Origin: Bacteroidota bacterium
GTDB taxonomy: Bacteria; Bacteroidota; Bacteroidia; Chitinophagales; Chitinophagaceae
Direction: 5' to 3'
Assembly (NCBI GenBank): GCA_004292575.1
Contig: RDXD01000368.1
Span: 1-39,857, forward strand
Length of the DNA stretch: 39,857 bases
Made by a program: the position numbers and the translations under genes. This document shows, piece by piece, positions 38,103 through 39,857 of this stretch (the first letter of the stretch is position 1; each line of letters opens with the position of its first letter). Below the pieces are notes generated by a model, which was given only the letters and a program-made list of their open reading frames with translations, ran no database searches and was not told where the DNA came from.

Positions 38103-39150
38103 CTACCCAAGCGATAAATTCATTGCGTAGTTTTTCCATTTGCTTTTCAGTTAATTTCTTTGCTGTAAAATCTGCTACTTTAGTGATGTTTCCTGACACA
38201 CTACTTTTTTTACTTGCGTGTAAATTGAATATGTCACCGGGCTTGGCCTCAACTTCAAATTGGTATGAATATTTTTTTCCAATACCAATTAGATTTGAAC
38301 TTGCATCTGCTGACCAATATCCCGGAAAATGTAATTTTTCCAACTTCCGTCTCATATCCAATGCAGAAGAGTACCTTGAATTTGGATCAATGTTTAAAGA
38401 TCTATTAATAATAGTTTTCAATCTTGAAGGAACAAACGGTTGATATTTTCCACTATCAGGTATTTTACCTTTTGCCTTTTTGTCTTCGTAGGTTACTGGG
38501 CCAAGAGCAATGAACTCGTTCTTTAAATTGCTTATGCCGTTTAATAAACGATAGGCAGTGCAGCCAACCTGATAGATATCTGAATGAATGCTTATAATTG
38601 GCGTTCCGCCAGCTGTTTCAGGTGCACGATGCACTTTGTATGAGTTCTTGGGCGTAACTGGTAGAATACTTGGTGAGAAGCCGGCAATGCCATAATCAGC
38701 AAGTACAGCATTTAATTGGTCATCCATTAAAATGTTTCCCGGCTTAATATCATTGTGATAAAACCCACTATTATGAAGGTATTCTAATCCAAATAAAATA
38801 TCTTGAAGAACTTTTAATGCTTGTGGTAAAGGCAGAAAGTTGTGTGAATTTAATTGGTTTGTAACTGCACCATTTTTGAAATACTCTTGTGAAATTAGTG
38901 TGTATGTTTTTCCTCCTACTGTTGCAACATCAGCATAGTGAATAGGTAACAGATTTTTGTGGTTAAACTTATTCCCAATCCTTGCTTCATCCAGTAGTTT
39001 TGCAATAGGCTCAAATGATGGCTCCAAAATTTTCAAAGCAATTTCTTTACTAATGGAATTATCCAACGCATGCCATACCTCGCCAAAGTTGCCTCCTAAC
39101 TTTTTGATTAAGGTAAATTTGTAAATGTTATCTCCAGGGTTAAAACTCAT
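38086..39150 (-). CDS. Eukaryotic-like Ser/Thr protein kinase (HND/DYG variant)
   Basis: KLGGNFGEVWHALDNSISKEIALKIL, YHNDIKPGNILMDDQLNAVLADYGIAG, HRAPETAGG. Confidence 0.92.
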   Translation of the reverse strand: MSFNPGDNIYKFTLIKKLGGNFGEVWHALDNSISKEIALKILEPSFEPIAKLLDEARIGNKFNHKNLLPIHYADVATVGGKTYTLISQEYFKNGAVTNQLNSHNFLPLPQALKVLQDILFGLEYLHNSGFYHNDIKPGNILMDDQLNAVLADYGIAGFSPSILPVTPKNSYKVHRAPETAGGTPIISIHSDIYQVGCTAYRLLNGISNLKNEFIALGPVTYEDKKAKGKIPDSGKYQPFVPSRLKTIINRSLNIDPNSRYSSALDMRRKLEKLHFPGYWSADASSNLIGIGKKYSYQFEVEAKPGDIFNLHASKKSSVSGNITKVADFTAKKLTEKQMEKLRNEFIAWVVENAN

Positions 39151-39605
39151 TACTTTAAATTTTTAATTGCGGCTGCAATAGCATCTGCCATTTGCGAATC
39201 CCAGTTTGTAGTTGACTTGGTGACTTTAGATTCCACGAATGAAACCACCTCTTTACTTTTTGTACCAATGGATGTATAAATGTGGGATGAAAAAGGTGTG
39301 TTGTTTTCAATAGCAACCATAGTTGCCAAACAGTCTAAAAACATAACAGGCCTAACGCTGCTGTATCTAGTTGGTACATTCTCATTTTGCTTGATTGCCA
39401 TGTGGTCGAATGGACCGTATTTATCAAAAATTCTTTTAAACTCACTTTTCACCCATTGGAAAATTTCCGCTTCAGTTTTTAGTGATTTGGGCATATCAAT
39501 TTTGTTTTCACCATTATGATTGATGAAAACATAAGTAGTTGCATCTCCTTCGATAATGCTGAACCTGATTTTTGTTGGCGAATTTCTAATTCCTAATACT
39601 TTCAT
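39150..39605 (-). CDS. Small protein, possible RNase H/RuvC-like (DUF3010-like) fold
   Basis: MKVLGIRNSPTKIRFSIIEGD..., FDHMAIKQNEN..., IYTSIGTKSKEVVSFV..., WDSQMADAIAAAIKNL; 1-nt TAATG overlap with kinase start. Confidence 0.5.
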   Translation of the reverse strand: MKVLGIRNSPTKIRFSIIEGDATTYVFINHNGENKIDMPKSLKTEAEIFQWVKSEFKRIFDKYGPFDHMAIKQNENVPTRYSSVRPVMFLDCLATMVAIENNTPFSSHIYTSIGTKSKEVVSFVESKVTKSTTNWDSQMADAIAAAIKNLK

Positions 39606-39606
39606 G

Positions 39607-39857
39607 TTAATTAATTTTAAGTCTCACTTTACCAGTCAACAACTGCTGCATCAACCCCTTTTTCCGCTCCCTCAACTTCTCTGCTTTGGCTTTGAGCAGG
39701 CTAATTTCTTTATCTGCCGCTTCAAGCACCTGGGCTATGGCGGTTTGTTCTTCGAATGATGGATTTGGAATTTTTACTATGCAAAAATCATCGTAGCTAA
39801 TTTGTTTACCATCTCTAATGCCAATTACTGCTGTTGCTAAACGCCCAATAAATTCAT
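39607..39857 (-). CDS. hsdS: Type I restriction specificity subunit, C-terminal part (partial; runs off window)
   Basis: EFIGRLATAVIGIRDGKQISYDDFCIVKIPNPSFEEQTAIAQVLEAADKEISLLKAKAEKLRERKKGLMQQLLTGKVRLKIN*. Confidence 0.93.
   Translation of the reverse strand, partial: EFIGRLATAVIGIRDGKQISYDDFCIVKIPNPSFEEQTAIAQVLEAADKEISLLKAKAEKLRERKKGLMQQLLTGKVRLKIN

Overview
The window is bacterial, and its codon usage, T9SS proteins and OprO/P-type porins suggest Bacteroidota (Chitinophagaceae-like; inference). Four parts can be read. (1) 1-12.3 kb is ordinary chromosome: T9SS/adhesin-like surface proteins, a DAACS symporter, an alpha/beta hydrolase, tandem porins, a lamin-tail lipoprotein and a pRiA4b ORF-3-like protein. 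(2) 12.6-15.5 kb is a decayed defence locus: a 5'-truncated AlbA_2/COG2865-type ATP-binding regulator, two 12-bp-period repeat arrays, and the N-terminal half of an Eco57I/type IIG-like methylase. Both genes carry single-base homopolymer frameshifts. (3) 15.8-22.8 kb holds a tricorn-like S41 protease, a PIN toxin-antitoxin pair, an aspartic protease, a Rieske protein, nagA and an Rrf2 regulator. 23-32 kb is an AT-rich, all-minus-strand series of one- to three-gene modules: TSUP, SOD, a three-gene HipBST-like toxin-antitoxin, YdeI/DUF1905, and TetR with a membrane protein. These are separated by ~0.5-kb dispersed repeats and attC-like imperfect palindromes, and include a GC-rich ~0.8-kb non-coding block that looks like the 5' RNA part of a group II intron. 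(4) 32-39.9 kb is a type I R-M operon (hsdS partial ... hsdR, YgjP-like metalloprotease) with a kinase, an RNase H/RuvC-fold-like protein and an AlbA_2 ATPase between hsdS and hsdR. The best leads are the kinase/RNase H-like/AlbA_2 insertion in the R-M operon, the cassette-like array with attC-like boundaries, the HipBST module with three ~40-bp-phased operators, and a 14-bp tandem repeat that forms a chain of ATGA-overlapping five-codon mini-ORFs and also appears in frame inside the adjacent gene. All functional calls come from reading the sequence; no database search was run.
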